NCBI GenBank assembly: GCA_002343455.1
Contig: DDSR01000062.1
Location: forward strand, 1 to 8,108
Direction: 5' to 3'
DNA length: 8,108 bases
DNA from: Deltaproteobacteria bacterium UBA2385
GTDB taxonomy: Bacteria; Myxococcota_A; UBA796; UBA2385
In this document: positions 6,106-8,108 of the stretch, piece after piece
Position numbering within the stretch: position 1 is the stretch's first letter
How the letters are laid out: every line of letters starts with the position of its first letter
Translations under genes and position numbers: made by a program
The notes under the pieces: model-generated
Databases searched by the model: none
The model's input: only the letters and a program-made list of their open reading frames with translations
What the model was told of the DNA's origin: nothing

Positions 6106-6437
6106 CAGGCCTTACTCCCGCCCGGTGTCCAGGCGTCGGTGGGCTTGTCGTAGAGCACGTCCCCGTCCACGTCGATCGTGTCGATGATGGCCATCACCAC
6201 GGCGTCGACGGGCCGGCCGTCGGTCTGCTTCGTCTGCCGGGCGGAGCTGCCCGAGGCGTAGAGCACGACCTCGCCCACGCCGGCGCCGACCGCATCGGCG
6301 GCGACCACGAAGGCCTCCTTCTCGGAGAGGCTCCCGCGCGCGACCGAGAGGTCCCGCACGATGTAGAGCTTGAGGCCCTCGATCTTCTCTTCCTTGCGGG
6401 AGGAGACGACGGTGCCGACGATACGACCGAGCTTCAT
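6105..6437 (-). CDS. BMC-P pentameric shell vertex protein (EutN/CcmL family, first copy), 110 aa
   Basis: The sequence [20 protein letters not shown] is a textbook EutN/CcmL N-terminus. [19 protein letters not shown] at 51-69 and [15 protein letters not shown] at 77-91 are the conserved core and the SSARQ loop. From memory it closely resembles H. ochraceum Hoch_5814. It is about 10-15 residues longer than many family members through a polar C-terminal tail ([14 protein letters not shown]). An AGGA precedes the ATG by about 8 nt, and the gene begins 15 nt after the BMC-H stop. Its stop overlaps the dehydrogenase start. Of the three pentamers here it is the most canonical and sits next to BMC-H, so it is the likely main vertex protein. 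Confidence 0.95.
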   Translation of the reverse strand: MKLGRIVGTVVSSRKEEKIEGLKLYIVRDLSVARGSLSEKEAFVVAADAVGAGVGEVVLYASGSSARQTKQTDGRPVDAVVMAIIDTIDVDGDVLYDKPTDAWTPGGSKA

Positions 6438-6452
6438 ACGAGGGTCCTGCGC

Positions 6453-6755
<303 letters not shown>

Positions 6756-6798
6756 CGTGTTCTCCAGGGGGGTTCAGTAGGACGAAGTGCGAGAGGGT

Positions 6799-7410
6799 TC
6801 AGCGAGCAAGCGACTCGATCACGGAGATGGCGGCGTCACGCGCGCTGTCGATCTCGCTCTCGGTGCCGGCCATCCACAGCCGGCCGAAGGCGCCGAAGGG
6901 GCGGAGGTTGATCAGGTTGACGTTGGCGGCCTTCTCGGCCTCGTTCGCCGCGATGACAACCCAGGCGGCGGGCTCGGTCTCAAGGATGAAGAGGCTCTGG
7001 CCGGGGATCAGCATCATGCCCTGGCGGTCGCGGTTGATGATCTGGGCCTGGTAGGGCTCGACCGCGCGGATGATCTGCGAGCTGACGACCTTGGGCTTGA
7101 CCACCGCCTCGCGCTTGACGCCGAGGTAATTGAGGATGGCGTCGCCGGCGGAGAGGACCTCGCCCTTGTCCTGGTGGTGGATCTCAAGCAGGCCGAAGGC
7201 GCGCTCGACCACCTGGACGGCCGGGGCGCAGCGGGTGGCCTTGAGGGCCACGTCGGTCACCCGGTTGATGATCATGCCCGGCGCGGTCTCCACCCAGAGG
7301 CTGGACTCGCCCGCGAGGGGCAGGAAGCCGCGACAGGTGGTGCCCGTGAAGGCCGCGAGCTGCGGCTGGAGCGAATCGAGGAAGACGTAGCCGCGGAGGG
7401 TCACCGACAC
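6799..7410 (-). CDS. BMC-T tandem-domain trimeric shell protein (H. ochraceum T2-like), 203 aa
   Basis: First gene of the operon. It opens [20 protein letters not shown] and contains [17 protein letters not shown] at 29-45, [12 protein letters not shown] at 48-59, and [20 protein letters not shown] at 67-86. A second domain follows: [20 protein letters not shown] at 113-132, [20 protein letters not shown] at 139-158, and [20 protein letters not shown] at 169-188. From memory this matches H. ochraceum Hoch_5816, a trimer reported to stack in double layers with a gated pore. Start: GTG at 7410 fits the family N-terminus, but only a weak GGAA lies upstream. The frame is open further to 7521, but that extension is His/Pro/Ala-rich and overlaps the likely promoter, so I excluded it. 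Such trimers are thought to pass larger molecules such as cofactors. Confidence 0.92.
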   Translation of the reverse strand: MSVTLRGYVFLDSLQPQLAAFTGTTCRGFLPLAGESSLWVETAPGMIINRVTDVALKATRCAPAVQVVERAFGLLEIHHQDKGEVLSAGDAILNYLGVKREAVVKPKVVSSQIIRAVEPYQAQIINRDRQGMMLIPGQSLFILETEPAAWVVIAANEAEKAANVNLINLRPFGAFGRLWMAGTESEIDSARDAAISVIESLAR

Positions 7411-7468
7411 AGGGAGGTTCCGAATGGCTGGGGAGGGAGGATGACGCGCCGAGCGCATCGCGGGGCAC

Positions 7469-7499
7469 ATTGCTACCGCGGGCGGGGCGTCGGCGTCAA
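7469..7499 (-). promoter_or_regulatory. Possible promoter of the BMC operon
   Basis: On the minus strand TTGACG (7494-7499) is followed after 18 nt by TAGCAAT (7469-7475), leaving a leader of about 60 nt to the GTG at 7410. It lies in the 132-nt gap between the divergent BMC operon and lipoprotein gene, the only place an operon promoter could sit within the window. The -10 match is poor and no operator is recognised. Confidence 0.3.
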
Positions 7500-7542
7500 G
7501 CGAGATATATCCGCAGGCCACCCCTTCACCGCCGGAGCCCCC

Positions 7543-8108
7543 ATGACGTCTCCTCGCTCGCTGCTCGTCGTCCTGCTGCTGACCGCCTGCCCCGACCCGG
7601 CCAAGACGGCGGCGGGCCCGTCGTCGAGTACCGGCGCGGCGCCGACGGCCGAAGGGGGCGGGGGCGGGGCGCAGGCCCCCGGAGGCCAGGGCTTCAGCGT
7701 GAAGCCCGGCGAGGGCGTCTTCCTGCGGGGCAGCTTCGAGTACACCGGCGACAAGACCGGCCGCAACCGGATCGACTTCGTCACCATCCAGCAGGGGGCC
7801 CCGCCCAACCTGGTCTACGCCATGACCCTGGAGGAGCGCGGGCCCTGGCAGGTCGAGGTCCCCAAGGACTTCGGTCAGCTCTACATCCTGGCCTTCATCG
7901 ACCAGGGAGAGGACGGGCCGACCCCGGGGGACCCGGCGACCCCGATGGGCGACCCGATCACCATCGGCAGCAGCGACATCGAAGGGGTCGAGCTGAAGCT
8001 GGTCGACACCTCCGAGACCGGGGCGGGCGGGGAAGGCGGGGCCTCGGGTGGACCGGCTGGGGCCTCGGGTGGACCGGCTGGGGCGCCGGGGGGAGAGGCG
8101 GGCGGGAG
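7543..8108 (+). CDS. Lipoprotein, 3' end beyond window (first 188 aa)
   Basis: The ATG at 7543 has GGAG 5 nt upstream and opens a frame that runs off the right edge. Residues 1-16 ([16 protein letters not shown]) are a classic lipoprotein signal with an LTAC lipobox and Cys16. Residues about 17-48 are a low-complexity Gly/Ala/Pro/Thr linker. Residues about 50-155 (from [19 protein letters not shown] onwards) look like a beta-sandwich domain, including [15 protein letters not shown], which resembles Asp/Gly loops in myxobacterial lipoproteins. A Gly/Ala/Pro-rich tail begins at about 160 with a 7-residue ASGGPAG repeat encoded by 21-bp units. It is transcribed away from the BMC operon from a shared intergenic region. 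A functional link with the compartment is not shown; it could simply be a neighbour. I do not recognise the family. Confidence 0.8.
   Translation, partial: MTSPRSLLVVLLLTACPDPAKTAAGPSSSTGAAPTAEGGGGGAQAPGGQGFSVKPGEGVFLRGSFEYTGDKTGRNRIDFVTIQQGAPPNLVYAMTLEERGPWQVEVPKDFGQLYILAFIDQGEDGPTPGDPATPMGDPITIGSSDIEGVELKLVDTSETGAGGEGGASGGPAGASGGPAGAPGGEAGG
8042..8083 (+). repeat. Two perfect 21-bp tandem repeats in a lipoprotein gene
   Basis: The 21-base unit at 8042-8062 is repeated exactly at 8063-8083 and encodes ASGGPAG twice in frame. The sequence after it (APGGEAG) looks like a diverged third unit. Copy number may vary between strains. Confidence 0.85.

Noticed and set aside
4873..6187. Two long plus-strand open frames opposite the aldehyde dehydrogenase
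   Set aside because: The dehydrogenase on the minus strand has full-length family similarity. The antisense products show no motif and mirror the codon pattern of the real gene.
7411..7521. ATG at 7521 as start of the T2-like BMC-T
   Set aside because: It would add 37 residues absent from the family as I know it, has no ribosome-binding site, and covers the divergent promoter region.

Overview
The window is GC-rich DNA, and its lipoprotein styles (T-D repeat linker, Cys-Gly-Pro-Gly-Thr motif, Gly/Ala/Pro-rich tail) point to a deltaproteobacterial/Myxococcota-type bacterium. The shell proteins resemble, from memory, those of Haliangium ochraceum, so a relative of that group is my best guess. 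No database search was possible.

The centre and right (about 3511-7410, all on the minus strand) hold a compact bacterial microcompartment (BMC) operon. In transcription order it encodes a tandem-domain trimer BMC-T (T2-like), a hexamer BMC-H, a pentamer BMC-P, a PduP-like CoA-acylating aldehyde dehydrogenase with an N-terminal encapsulation-type helix, a second BMC-T (T1-like), and two more BMC-P proteins. The last six genes are tightly packed; three of the junctions overlap (TGATG, TGATG, ATGA). One transcript therefore carries every shell tile class (H, T, P) plus one cargo enzyme that would oxidise a compartment-confined aldehyde to acyl-CoA. No aldehyde-generating enzyme, alcohol dehydrogenase or phosphotransacylase is present in the window. 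Divergent from the operon at the right edge is the start of a plus-strand lipoprotein gene.

About 320 bases without an intact gene follow the operon (3191-3510). They hold a decayed, frameshifted C-terminal fragment of a fourth BMC-P, two GC-rich inverted repeats at the operon end, and a possible promoter with three TGTCAC-type boxes.

The left part (1-3190, minus strand) is a different kind of locus: a 255-residue protein of unknown function interrupted by one extra C in a CCCC run, a 491-residue protein with a C-terminal trypsin/V8-like serine protease domain (His298, Asp350, Ser441), a 234-residue lipoprotein 12 nt downstream, and the 5' end of another lipoprotein leaving the window. The first three look like one operon. 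By hand count, GC falls from about 65-68% in the BMC region and upstream half of the protease gene to about 52% in its protease half, which suggests a mosaic origin.

The plus strand carries no believable gene apart from the right-edge lipoprotein. I saw no RNA gene, insertion sequence or CRISPR array.
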